DNA of 42,751 nt from Thermodesulfovibrionales bacterium (lineage in GTDB: Bacteria > Nitrospirota > Thermodesulfovibrionia > Thermodesulfovibrionales > SM23-35): positions 1 through 42,751 of the forward strand of contig JAGUWT010000230.1 of the NCBI GenBank assembly GCA_020062205.1. The letters run 5' to 3'. The notes under the pieces were generated by a model. That model made no database searches. It was not told the origin of the DNA and was given only the letters and a program-made list of their open reading frames with translations. Made by a program: the position numbers and the translations under genes. Positions 19,650-29,426 of the stretch are shown one piece after another; position 1 is the stretch's first letter, and every line of letters begins with the position of its first letter.

Positions 19650-20525
19650 ATGGATGATGAATTCAGGTACTTGCTGAGTTTGTTTGAAAGGTTTTCTATA
19701 AAACCGATAACAAAGAGCGAATTTGTTGAGAAATTAATCGAGGTGGGTGTTGAAAAAAGCGATATTTTGTATATACATAGTCAGTTATTTCTTCTGGGCA
19801 ACGTAGAAGGCGCTAGTAGTCTCGACGAATATTTGAATAAGATTTTAGAATGTTTCTTTGAAGTCATTACTTCTGAGGGCACTATAGTTGTGCCTACATT
19901 TACTACGAGAGTAATAAAGCAGGGAATACCCTTTATTCTCGAGGAAACGGAATCTGATACTGGATTATTTGCCGAATTTATTAGGAAACATCCTGACTCG
20001 GTGAGAAGCCTTCATCCAGTAAACTCGTTTTCTGCTATCGGTAGGAGAAAGTATGAGATATGCAGCGATGTGCCCCAGACCAATTATGGTCTTGATACTC
20101 CTATGGATAGAATGGCTAAGTTGGGAGCGAAGGGTGTACTATTGGGCATGGAACTGACCGGAGATGCTGCTTATACAATCTCGTTGCTTCACCACATTGA
20201 AGCCATGTATAATGTGCCATATGTTTACAACAAAATAATAGATGCGAAAGTTATTGCTGGAGGAAAGTGTATCGATAAAATTTTTATCGGGAATTTCCGT
20301 TATCTGGACTTTGATATTCAAATGGGAACAATGCGGACAAATTTTATTCATAGACATTTAATCGAAGGAGGCCTGATAAGATCGGCCTACTTTGATAAAA
20401 GGGGCATTTATGTTGTGAATTTTAGTGACTATATAAACGAGTGTGTAAGTCTGTTGAAGAAAGATATATATAGTTTACTTGACTATCCTCCCTCATTTGT
20501 CAGGGGTGTTATACCATACAAATAA
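19650..20525 (+). CDS. AAC(3)-fold N-acyltransferase
   Basis: Start moved to ATG 19650 (same frame as ORF 19566); DILYIHSQLFLLGNV, TSEGTIVVPTFTTR, SVRSLHPVNSFSAIGRR. Confidence 0.82.
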   Translation: MDDEFRYLLSLFERFSIKPITKSEFVEKLIEVGVEKSDILYIHSQLFLLGNVEGASSLDEYLNKILECFFEVITSEGTIVVPTFTTRVIKQGIPFILEETESDTGLFAEFIRKHPDSVRSLHPVNSFSAIGRRKYEICSDVPQTNYGLDTPMDRMAKLGAKGVLLGMELTGDAAYTISLLHHIEAMYNVPYVYNKIIDAKVIAGGKCIDKIFIGNFRYLDFDIQMGTMRTNFIHRHLIEGGLIRSAYFDKRGIYVVNFSDYINECVSLLKKDIYSLLDYPPSFVRGVIPYK

Positions 20526-20577
20526 GCTCATGATTCTTGCTCTTTTACGCCTTTTAAGGATTCAGATATAAACTAAC

Positions 20578-22635
20578 ATGGTTCTGGACAGTAATTTTAA
20601 GTATTTTTTATGTAAGGTCGTTAAGCTCAAATGCGTTGTGAGTCTGGTGTTCCGTGAGGTGGTGCTTAGAAGGAACAAGGTCATGCTATGTTATTTAACC
20701 CCAAACAAAATCACATCTGTCTTGGAAAAACTTATCTGGCTGTTGAGTAAATTTCAGAAAAAGCTCTCTCTTAAGTATCTCTACTGTAATGTCTCCGGAA
20801 TGAAAAATGATGCTGGAGTTTCGCTTGTAAAGGTATCATATTTTGACGAGCTGTATGACGTAATAAATAATCTGAACGGTATGATACACAAAGAAGGCGA
20901 TTCGATATTAGATTATTTAAGTAGGAGGATGGAGCCCATTAAGGAGGACTTAAAGCTTTATATTATGCAGCAGGTAGCGTTTGATATCTATGACGATTTA
21001 TTATCAGTTAATGTTGCAAGTTGGTTATCCACAAACAAGGAAAGCGAGTTGTACGGGAAGAACCCAGTTTTAATACTAGAAAATAAAAGTTATTGGAGTT
21101 ATTTAGTTTTTGACCATGCAAAAAGTAAGAATGTGGAGATTATCGTTTTTCGCCAGATGAACATGAAAAGAAATAAGGGAATTCGCTTCGTATATTATTT
21201 AGTAAAATTGATTTCTGAATTTGTGAGACGGCTTTTCACAGGCAAGAAAAAGACTGCTCTCTCTGAAGAGGTGGATATTGGAATTCCATTTTATGCAGTT
21301 CATAATTTTACCAATTTTTTTGACCAAAAAAATTATTATCTATTTTGGTTTTATCAATCAGGAATTGACCCAAAAAACATATTGATTTATGTTCCAGATG
21401 CTGAATTTAAAATCAGCGATGAAGAGGTGCTTAACATAAAAAAGGCTGGATTTAACCTTTTATTCTGTCCGACCAGGATAACTGGGAAAGCTAAAAACAA
21501 CGTTCCTGTTTATGTATGTTCATTCAAAATGGCGCAACTTCTGCTTTTCTATTTAAGGCAGATTGTAAAGATGTATTTTCGTGTTAGAGGCAGGCCTATG
21601 AAGGAGCAGTGGAAGCTCCTTTCCCTATTGTTTATCCAACTTCCATACTGGGAGGACTTTTTCCAGAGCAATAATGTAAAGATTAAGTTCAGGTTTCATG
21701 ACATATTCGGCATACGTGATATTGCTGCGAAGCTGTCAGGCGTAATAACCATGTCTTATCACTATTCGAACCATTCTGCATCGACTATTATGCATCAGGA
21801 AGTTTGTGATATTTTTTATATTTGGGGGAGAAGATATAAAAGATTTTTACTGCCGAAATATTCGACCACAAAAAATATAATTCAAACCGGATACGTCTTC
21901 GATTATTCCTTCGGTCACTTAAAGCAAAAGGCATTAGAAGTAAAAAAGGCTTTTGCTGGGCGGAATATTCAGTATGTTATAGGGGTACTGGACGAACATT
22001 TAAAAGGAAATCCCGGGAATGCGATATTGGACTGTTATGAGGCTGTATTCAGATACGCTATGTCGCACAGCGAAATCGGTATTATTATAAAGCCCAAGAA
22101 AGTAACTCTTCGTGAGGATATGTTATCAAAACCGGAAGTTCTTGATCTGCTTGAACTGCTTGAAAAGGAAGGCAGGTTGATTATACTGGATTATAGAAAA
22201 TATCCTATTGAGGCCGGGTATGCCTCTGATATCGTTATAGGGTTGGTTGCAAACTCAACTGCAGCATTGGAGTGCGCGATTGCAGGTATCCCGACAATTG
22301 TTTATGATTGCGCTGGCTCTAGAGATTGGTGTCCATATTATGAATGGGGATATAATAAGGTAGTTTTTGATGATATTAAACAACTAATTGACTCGTTAAA
22401 TACAAACAGAGAAATATTGGATAATGTGTCTGGTTTTGCAGACTGGTCGTTCATTCTTAATGAAGTAGACCCCTTCCGTGACGGCAAGGCAAACCAGAGG
22501 ATTGCAGGCTATATCAAGACACTTCTCCTTGCGTCAAGTAATGGCTTAAGTAAAGATGAGGTCATTGAGGCTGCAAACCGGGCTTATGCAGAAGAATACG
22601 GCTGGGATAAGGTGACATCTTTGCACAGAAAATAA
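20578..22635 (+). CDS. Large surface-carbohydrate biosynthesis / GT-B-like protein
   Basis: C-term IVIGLVANSTAALECAIAGIPTIVYDCAGSRDW and IGIIIKPKKV resemble GT-B sugar-nucleotide-binding segments; N-term unrecognised. Confidence 0.6.
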   Translation: MVLDSNFKYFLCKVVKLKCVVSLVFREVVLRRNKVMLCYLTPNKITSVLEKLIWLLSKFQKKLSLKYLYCNVSGMKNDAGVSLVKVSYFDELYDVINNLNGMIHKEGDSILDYLSRRMEPIKEDLKLYIMQQVAFDIYDDLLSVNVASWLSTNKESELYGKNPVLILENKSYWSYLVFDHAKSKNVEIIVFRQMNMKRNKGIRFVYYLVKLISEFVRRLFTGKKKTALSEEVDIGIPFYAVHNFTNFFDQKNYYLFWFYQSGIDPKNILIYVPDAEFKISDEEVLNIKKAGFNLLFCPTRITGKAKNNVPVYVCSFKMAQLLLFYLRQIVKMYFRVRGRPMKEQWKLLSLLFIQLPYWEDFFQSNNVKIKFRFHDIFGIRDIAAKLSGVITMSYHYSNHSASTIMHQEVCDIFYIWGRRYKRFLLPKYSTTKNIIQTGYVFDYSFGHLKQKALEVKKAFAGRNIQYVIGVLDEHLKGNPGNAILDCYEAVFRYAMSHSEIGIIIKPKKVTLREDMLSKPEVLDLLELLEKEGRLIILDYRKYPIEAGYASDIVIGLVANSTAALECAIAGIPTIVYDCAGSRDWCPYYEWGYNKVVFDDIKQLIDSLNTNREILDNVSGFADWSFILNEVDPFRDGKANQRIAGYIKTLLLASSNGLSKDEVIEAANRAYAEEYGWDKVTSLHRK

Positions 22636-22647
22636 GTATCATTAAAA

Positions 22648-24126
22648 ATGACAAGCAAAGAACAACAGGTAAAAAACAGTTTCATTTACATGCTTCCTCT
22701 CCTTGTAAGCGGCATTTTTCCATTTGTGGCAATGCCGATTCTTACAAGGATACTTACCGCGGAGGATTACGGCATACTTGCTCTGGCTCAGATATACGCT
22801 ATACTCGTAAGCGGATTCGCCAACTTCGGTATGAGTGCATCTTATGACAGAAATTTTTTCAAATATAGAAGTGACAAATTAAAATCGGCGCAATTACTAT
22901 TTTCCACCCTCTTTTTCGTAGTATTGAATTTTATCTTCCTCGCATCACTTACTTTCTTCTTTCGTAATACGTTTGCGAGACTCATTGTTGGCGATGCTCA
23001 ATACGGTAATATACTTTTTGTAGCGTTGTGCGCACAATTTTCGAGCACAGTGTCATATTATTACTATTCCTATTTTAAAAATTCGGAGCTTGCAAAAAAA
23101 TTTACTGCTTATACAATTGCCCAGAATATTATAAATGTTATCCTGTCTCTTTTTATGGTTGCTTATCTAAAGACAGGTGTTATAGGAATATTTTATGCCC
23201 AATTATTGTCCGGTTTAATCATCTTCTCTGCCCAAAGCTATAAGTTTTTGATTATGCTTAAGCCCTCATTGGATAAATCTATTCTACTTGAATCTATTAA
23301 GATAAGTTATCCACTTACCCCGACAATTTTTTTCGGCGTCATAGGAACACAGTTTGACAAGTACATGATAGGCATGCTGGCATCGCTTGGCGGGGTGGGG
23401 ATTTACAGCATCGGGCAGAAGGTGGCGTCAGTAGCCTTTACCTATATGACAGCCATTCAAAACGTATTTTCACCGCAGGTATACACAAGGATGTTTGATC
23501 TGAAGGAAAAGGGTGGCGAATCCGTGGGCAGATACCTGACTCCGTTTGTTTATATTTCTACAGCTTTTACATTAATTATTGCTGTTTTCTCGGAAGAGAT
23601 AATCTCTATACTCACTCCTGTTTCCTACCACGGAGCGATTGATATCGTTACAGTTCTCGCCATGTATTATGGGTTCCTTTTTTTCGGAAAGATATCCCCG
23701 ATGCAGTTGATATATGCAAAAAAAACACATTTATGTACAGTACTTTCCACCGTTAGTATAGGCTTTAACATAGTATTAAATATTATTTTCATCATGAAAT
23801 GGGGGGCAATTGGAGCAGCATGGGGCACCTTCCTGGCAGCGGTGATTTCTGGTTCGATATATTTTATGGTCGCTCAAAAAAACTATTTAATAAAATGGGA
23901 ATATTTAAAAATTGGCACCATCTTTTTAGTATTTTTCTCATCAGCGATGCTAATGATTGTTTTAAGAGATTTCAATACTGATTATGTAACACGACTGATA
24001 CTCAAGGGTATTTCTATCGGCACTTATGTATATTTGGGCATTAAATTTGATGTGATCACAATGGATAATTATAGGCTGATAAGAAATGCGATACCTATAA
24101 AACAGAAGGGTTATATTACAAGTTAG
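22648..24126 (+). CDS. wzx: Oligosaccharide flippase, Wzx-like (MATE/PST superfamily)
   Basis: LPLLVSGIFPFVAMPILTRILTAEDYGILALAQIYAILVSG; many hydrophobic segments. Confidence 0.88.
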   Translation: MTSKEQQVKNSFIYMLPLLVSGIFPFVAMPILTRILTAEDYGILALAQIYAILVSGFANFGMSASYDRNFFKYRSDKLKSAQLLFSTLFFVVLNFIFLASLTFFFRNTFARLIVGDAQYGNILFVALCAQFSSTVSYYYYSYFKNSELAKKFTAYTIAQNIINVILSLFMVAYLKTGVIGIFYAQLLSGLIIFSAQSYKFLIMLKPSLDKSILLESIKISYPLTPTIFFGVIGTQFDKYMIGMLASLGGVGIYSIGQKVASVAFTYMTAIQNVFSPQVYTRMFDLKEKGGESVGRYLTPFVYISTAFTLIIAVFSEEIISILTPVSYHGAIDIVTVLAMYYGFLFFGKISPMQLIYAKKTHLCTVLSTVSIGFNIVLNIIFIMKWGAIGAAWGTFLAAVISGSIYFMVAQKNYLIKWEYLKIGTIFLVFFSSAMLMIVLRDFNTDYVTRLILKGISIGTYVYLGIKFDVITMDNYRLIRNAIPIKQKGYITS

Positions 24127-24163
24127 ATAAAAGAATTTCTACATATTTGGAAGGAGAGCTGGA

Positions 24164-25216
24164 ATGATTAAAATCGGCTTAAATGGATTTGGAAGGATCG
24201 GCAGGGCTATTACAAGGATAGTATTAAAAAGTGTGGATTGCCAACTAAATGTGATTAATGAGCTGGATCCAGACATTGGCAATGCTACATATTTATTAAA
24301 TTATGATTCTATATACGGTCGTTTTTCAGAAAAGATATCAGCTGATGAGCAGAGAAATGCCCTTATTTGTAACGGCGGGGTTATTCCAGTATATTCGTTT
24401 GCCAACACCGAGCATGTTCCGTGGGAAAGACATGATATTGATGTCCTGATTGACGCTACGGGGGTGAAGGCGAATGTCCTGGCAGCCCATCGCTTGATAG
24501 AGAGAGGAATCCCAAAGATCGTTATAACTCATTCCCCTGACGAGGTTGATACAACGATTATTTTAGGTGTTAATGAAAATGAGTATGACCCCAAAAAGCA
24601 TCACGTAATAAGTAGCAGTATCTGCGATGCAAGTGCGATCGCTCCAGTATTGTTTGAGATAAACAAGCTGTGGGAGATAGAGAATTGCTTTGTGACAACA
24701 CTGCATCCTTGGTTATCTTATCAAAATTTATTGGATGGTTCGGTCAGTTCTGTTTCCAGTCCGGGTCATTATTGGAAAGACTATTCTCTTGGACGAAGCA
24801 GCATCATGAACCTTATTCCAAAAGACACGACAGCTGCAAAAGCAACCCTTAAAGTCCTTACAGAATTGAAGGGGAAGATAGATGCAATTTCCTTCAGGGT
24901 TCCGACAAGTATTGTTTCAGCCTCAGACATGACAATCTTAGTAAAAAACAAGACGTCTACCGAAGAGGTAAATTCACATTTTAAGAGATTGTCAGAGGAG
25001 AAGGAGGATATCTTTGAACTGATCGAGGAATGTCTGGTTTCTATAGACCACCAGGGTACCAATAAGTCAGCTATTATAGATGCAGTGCGCACTAAGGTTT
25101 TGAACGAAAGGATGATAAAGATGGTAGTCTGGTATGACAACGAGTGGGGATATAGCAATAAAGTTGTCGATATTGCAAGATTGATAACTAAAAAATCAGG
25201 AGATAATCATGGGTAA
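24164..25216 (+). CDS. Divergent glyceraldehyde-3-phosphate dehydrogenase-like protein
   Basis: IKIGLNGFGRIGRAITR, YLLNYDSIYGRF, SSSICDASAIAP (Cys kept), TTLHPWLSYQNLLDG (His kept), FRVPTSIVSASDM, WYDNEWGYSNKVVDIA. Confidence 0.88.
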   Translation: MIKIGLNGFGRIGRAITRIVLKSVDCQLNVINELDPDIGNATYLLNYDSIYGRFSEKISADEQRNALICNGGVIPVYSFANTEHVPWERHDIDVLIDATGVKANVLAAHRLIERGIPKIVITHSPDEVDTTIILGVNENEYDPKKHHVISSSICDASAIAPVLFEINKLWEIENCFVTTLHPWLSYQNLLDGSVSSVSSPGHYWKDYSLGRSSIMNLIPKDTTAAKATLKVLTELKGKIDAISFRVPTSIVSASDMTILVKNKTSTEEVNSHFKRLSEEKEDIFELIEECLVSIDHQGTNKSAIIDAVRTKVLNERMIKMVVWYDNEWGYSNKVVDIARLITKKSGDNHG

Positions 25217-26162
25217 AAGGATTTTAGTAACGGGCGGGGCCGGTTTTGTAGGGAGCTGCCTGTGTAGAGAACTAAAAGAAGACAGTTATCACGTTACTGC
25301 AGTCGATGATTTATCCAACGGGAAACGTGAAAATATTCCTGAAGGGGTTGATTTCATAAGACTGGATATTTCGTCAGGGGAAGGCTTAAAAAGACTTGAC
25401 GCACATTCATTTGATAGCGTTATTCACTGCGCTGCCCAGTCGTCCAATGCCCTTTCTTTTAAAGACCCGAAGCAGGATATGTTGACCAACCAGTTAGGCA
25501 CACTTAATGTGCTGAATTATTGCATGGGGAAAAAAATCAACCGGTTCATTTTTACGAGTTCAATGAGCGTTTATGGACAGCCCGAGCATCTTCCAACTAA
25601 GGAAACGGATACACCATATCCTGATTCCTTTTATGCCATTCACAAATTAGGCTCTGAGCATTATATCCGAATATTTGCAAGGCAATATGGAATACAGTAC
25701 ACAATTTTCAGGCTATTTACTACCTATGGATTCGGGCAGAATCTTGAAAATGTCGATCAGGGCCTTCTCAGCATTTACTTAAGTCATATTCTTAATGAGA
25801 GGACATTGGTCGTAAAGGGCTCAAAAGATAGGACAAGAGATATAATCCATGTCAGTGATGTTGTTAACGCTATTAAATTTTCGCTAGACAATCCGAAATC
25901 TTACAACAGGGTCTATAATTTAGGAACAGGGCAGAGTATGAAGATAGAGAAGATTGTAGAGATGTTGACGACAGGCCTAGGCTACAGGAGAGGGGAATAT
26001 CCTGTAAGATATGAGAGTGGCACAGAGGGGGATCCGTTTGATACCCTGGCGGATATCGAGGAAGCCAAGAGGGATTTAGGATGGAAACCAAGGATTTCTG
26101 CCGAAGAGGGGATAAGGCTTACTTTGGAAAACTATAAGGCCCTGCTGAATAGGCATGAATGA
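25209..26162 (+). CDS. NAD-dependent epimerase/dehydratase (GalE-like SDR)
   Basis: RILVTGGAGFVGSCLCRELKE, FTSSMSVYGQPEHLPTKETD, YAIHKLGSEHYIR. Confidence 0.88.
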   Translation: MGKRILVTGGAGFVGSCLCRELKEDSYHVTAVDDLSNGKRENIPEGVDFIRLDISSGEGLKRLDAHSFDSVIHCAAQSSNALSFKDPKQDMLTNQLGTLNVLNYCMGKKINRFIFTSSMSVYGQPEHLPTKETDTPYPDSFYAIHKLGSEHYIRIFARQYGIQYTIFRLFTTYGFGQNLENVDQGLLSIYLSHILNERTLVVKGSKDRTRDIIHVSDVVNAIKFSLDNPKSYNRVYNLGTGQSMKIEKIVEMLTTGLGYRRGEYPVRYESGTEGDPFDTLADIEEAKRDLGWKPRISAEEGIRLTLENYKALLNRHE

Positions 26163-27162
26163 GCTTGAGATAAGACCCCAAAAACTTTTTAATGAATACC
26201 TTGAAATATCAAGGAAAGACGTTGAGCGTTTCTTTTCAAAAAAAGAGCTGTTTGTGGAGGTATCGTGCCCTGCCTGTAAAAGCAACAGGACTCAATTTGC
26301 ATTTGAAAAATATACCTTTTCTTACCGTATATGTGAAGAGTGCCTTACCCTTTTTGTCTCTCCACGTCCTACAGAGGAGATGATAGAGGACTTTTACAGG
26401 GAGTCTGCGTCAAGCAGGTTTTGGGCTGAGCGATTTTTCCCGGAAACTGCGGAGGCAAGGAGACTAAAGATATTCCGCCCACGTGCTATTTTGGTAAGCG
26501 AACTGGTTTCACGTTTCAGAGTACCTGAGCCCATCTCTCTTGTTGATGTCGGTGCCGGCTTTGGCATCTTTCTGGAAGAGATTAAAAGAACAGGATATTT
26601 TTCTGAAGTCCTGGCAATAGAACCCAGCATAGATCTTGCCAAATGCTGCAGGAGTAAAGGTTTCAGGGTTATTGAGAAATCCGTTGAAAATATTGAAGAT
26701 AACGAATTGCAGGTATCTGTGGCATGTTCTTTTGAGGTACTGGAACATTTATTTGACCCTGAAAGATTCATTAAAAGCATGAAGAGACTGTTGAAAACCG
26801 GAGGACTGATCATCTTTACGACCCTTACCATCAGCGGGCTTGACCTACTGGTACTATGGGAACACTCAAAAAGCATTTCACCACCACATCATATTAATTT
26901 CCTATCAGTGGAAGGGTTAAGGAGACTGATAGACCGCTGCGGTCTTGAAGAGGTGGAGATCTCAACACCTGGTCAGCTTGATGTTGATATTCTTTGCAAC
27001 ACAATGCGGGAAATGCCTGACCTGAAAGTTCCGAGATTTATAGATTATATAGTGAAGAACCGTGGCCCTGAAACATTCAATCAGTTACAGGCATTTTTAC
27101 AGGCCAACAACTTAAGCTCACATGCACGTGTTATCGCCCGAAAAGTAATACTTGAGTTGTAA
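26155..27162 (+). CDS. Class I SAM-dependent methyltransferase with N-terminal Cys-rich (Zn-ribbon-like) segment
   Basis: VSCPACKSNRTQFAFEKYTFSYRICEECLTLFVSPRPTEEMIEDFY; LVDVGAGFGIFLEEIKR, SFEVLEHLFDPERFIKSMKRLLKTGGL. Confidence 0.85.
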   Translation: MNELEIRPQKLFNEYLEISRKDVERFFSKKELFVEVSCPACKSNRTQFAFEKYTFSYRICEECLTLFVSPRPTEEMIEDFYRESASSRFWAERFFPETAEARRLKIFRPRAILVSELVSRFRVPEPISLVDVGAGFGIFLEEIKRTGYFSEVLAIEPSIDLAKCCRSKGFRVIEKSVENIEDNELQVSVACSFEVLEHLFDPERFIKSMKRLLKTGGLIIFTTLTISGLDLLVLWEHSKSISPPHHINFLSVEGLRRLIDRCGLEEVEISTPGQLDVDILCNTMREMPDLKVPRFIDYIVKNRGPETFNQLQAFLQANNLSSHARVIARKVILEL

Positions 27163-27908
27163 TGCGTAGCTTATTATGGGATTTTGATGGTGTTATTATT
27201 GACAGTATAGACGAATGCCTGCTTACTTCATATAATGCCTACCTGCAGTACCAGGGGATATATAATGAATTTATCGAGACATTAGAGGACATCCCGAAAT
27301 ATTACCGTGAAGAATTTTACAGGACGAGAAAGTATGTCAGGCCAGCAGGAGAATATTTTATTTTGCATAAGGCGATATCATCTAATATTAAAATCGACAG
27401 TTATTTGCGGTTCAAAGAATTATTAATAAGCAACGCCGGAGCAGTGGCTGATTTTCAGGAATTGTTTTTTTTAACTCGCAATGAATTTAAAAGCAAGTAT
27501 CCGCGATACTGGTTTGAGCTTCATCATAGTTACCCAGGAATAAAAACAAAATGGCAGGAACTTAAAAGATATTTTGATTTTTATATCGTCTCTAATAAGG
27601 ATTTAAAATCAATTTCTGAGATTTTGGATTTTTTCGATCTGCCGATCAACCGAGACAACATTTTCGGCGCAGAGTTCAGCACAGACAAGAAAGTGATAAT
27701 CAGACATATTCTGTCAACTAATAATATTAGCGCTGAGAAACTATTTTTTATAGATGACAACTACCAACATCTTTTAGATTTAAACGGAATGGGGATCAAA
27801 CTATTCTTTGCTTGTTGGGGATATGGAGAAATCCAGGATAATACCAATGAAGATATAATCCTTCTGGATTTAGATACTTTTAATATTAAAGTTATAGAGG
27901 AATTATGA
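27162..27908 (+). CDS. HAD superfamily hydrolase
   Basis: LLWDFDGVIIDSIDECL (DxD), FYIVSNKD, LFFIDDNYQHLLD. Confidence 0.8.
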   Translation: MRSLLWDFDGVIIDSIDECLLTSYNAYLQYQGIYNEFIETLEDIPKYYREEFYRTRKYVRPAGEYFILHKAISSNIKIDSYLRFKELLISNAGAVADFQELFFLTRNEFKSKYPRYWFELHHSYPGIKTKWQELKRYFDFYIVSNKDLKSISEILDFFDLPINRDNIFGAEFSTDKKVIIRHILSTNNISAEKLFFIDDNYQHLLDLNGMGIKLFFACWGYGEIQDNTNEDIILLDLDTFNIKVIEEL

Positions 27909-28687
27909 TGGAAAAGTTTGCGAAAGTTAATTACCATGGGAAGATAAAATGGTGCAAAGTTATAGAAGATAATTATTATGAATTAGCAGATAGTATTTAT
28001 AAGGAAAATCCAAGAGTAAAAAGGCAACCTCTTGATCAAACAGGTATTCGTTTTCTACCACCATGTGACGGTCAAAAAGTCATTGGTCTCGCTTATAATT
28101 ACAAGGGATTGGTTGGTAAAAAAGAAAACTATGATGAGCCATTATTCTTTTTCAAATCGCCGACTGGATTGATAGGTCACAGAGAATCCATCATTTACCC
28201 TGGTTTCGCCCAAAAAGTATGGCAGGAGGTTGAGTTAGCTATTATCGTAAAGGCTAAATGCAAAAATGTTCCTGTAGAAGAGGCACATAGATATATTTTG
28301 GGCTATACCTGCGGTAATGACATTACTTGTGAGAATATCCTTAATAGGGATTGGCATTTAGCCAGATCAAAAGGATTAGACACTTTTTGCCCTTTAGGTA
28401 CATTCTTAGTTAAAGATATCAACACAGAAAATTTACGGCTGACATCGTACATTAATGGAAGGGTAACACAAGACAGTTATACATCAGATAGGATAATAAA
28501 TGACGTTGAAACTGTATCATTAATATCAAGGTATGTCACTTTATTCCCCGGGGATGTGATACTAACCGGAACACCTGCCGGTGCGGTCAATGCTGTTATA
28601 TCACCGGGTGACATAATAAAGGTAGAAATTGAAAGTATAGGAATTTTAGAAAATAGTGTAGTACCAGATAAGGAGGGCTTAAAATGA
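27905..28687 (+). CDS. Fumarylacetoacetate hydrolase (FAH) family protein
   Basis: KVIGLAYNYKG, EPLFFFKSPTGLIGHRESIIYP, WQEVELAIIVKAKCKNV, GYTCGNDITCEN, GDVILTGTPAGAVNAVISPGD. Confidence 0.9.
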   Translation: MMEKFAKVNYHGKIKWCKVIEDNYYELADSIYKENPRVKRQPLDQTGIRFLPPCDGQKVIGLAYNYKGLVGKKENYDEPLFFFKSPTGLIGHRESIIYPGFAQKVWQEVELAIIVKAKCKNVPVEEAHRYILGYTCGNDITCENILNRDWHLARSKGLDTFCPLGTFLVKDINTENLRLTSYINGRVTQDSYTSDRIINDVETVSLISRYVTLFPGDVILTGTPAGAVNAVISPGDIIKVEIESIGILENSVVPDKEGLK

Positions 28688-29424
28688 TTCCAGCATTAGT
28701 AATTGGAAGGGGTGGCAGCACCGGATTTCCCGGAAAAAATACTACCAGTATAGTTGGTCGGCCGTTAATGTCTTATCCGATATTGGCAGCCAAACACTCC
28801 AAGATGGTAGATAGGGTATATATCTCCACTGATACAGAAGATATTGCATCTATAGGGAAAAATTATGGTGCGGAGCTGATTAAACGTCCTGATTATCTGG
28901 CCACTAAAGAGGCCCTGTCCCAGGATGCTTTTAAACATGGGTTTGATACGATTGTCGAACTCATTAAGCCGGAGGAATTGGAAATGATAGTTTTACTTTT
29001 TGCCAACGGCGCAACGATTACACCCGGAATTATAGATAAGGGGATTGAAGTCTTACGAACAAACCCGAACCTGGATTCAGCTGTCACTGTAAGCTGTTAC
29101 AACATGTGGAGCCCCTTGAGGGCGCATAAAATTGTGGACGGGTTATTAAAGCCTTTTTTAGATGCCTCCTTTTTTGAATCCGCAAGTTGCGACAGGGATT
29201 CACAGGGAGATGTGTACTTCCCCGATTGTTCGGCATTTGTCGTGAAACCAAAATGTTTTGACTATGATTACGGCAGACCGCCTTTTCCATGGATAGGGAG
29301 AGTAGTATATCCTCTTAAACAATGGGGAGGTCTTGATATCGACTTCAAATGGCAGTTTCCAATAGTGGAATTCTGGCTCCGTGAGCATGGATTCACAGAA
29401 ACCAAAACTCCGTACGACAAGTAG
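28684..29424 (+). CDS. Acylneuraminate cytidylyltransferase (NeuA)-family protein
   Basis: IPALVIGRGGSTGFPGKNTTSIVGRPLMSYPILAAKHSKMVDRVYISTDTEDIASIGKNYGAELIKRPDYLA. Confidence 0.85.
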   Translation: MIPALVIGRGGSTGFPGKNTTSIVGRPLMSYPILAAKHSKMVDRVYISTDTEDIASIGKNYGAELIKRPDYLATKEALSQDAFKHGFDTIVELIKPEELEMIVLLFANGATITPGIIDKGIEVLRTNPNLDSAVTVSCYNMWSPLRAHKIVDGLLKPFLDASFFESASCDRDSQGDVYFPDCSAFVVKPKCFDYDYGRPPFPWIGRVVYPLKQWGGLDIDFKWQFPIVEFWLREHGFTETKTPYDK

Positions 29425-29426
29425 CG

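Noticed and set aside
19650-20525. AAC(3)-like gene as an aminoglycoside resistance determinant
   Set aside because: Context is a glycan operon beside an ACP and AMP-ligase; such homologs in polysaccharide loci more plausibly acylate amino sugars
24164-25216. GAPDH as the ordinary glycolytic enzyme
   Set aside because: Altered residues around the catalytic Cys and after the His, plus location inside a glycan cassette
26394-26876. Minus-strand ORF (160 aa)
   Set aside because: Antisense to the methyltransferase gene, no family features
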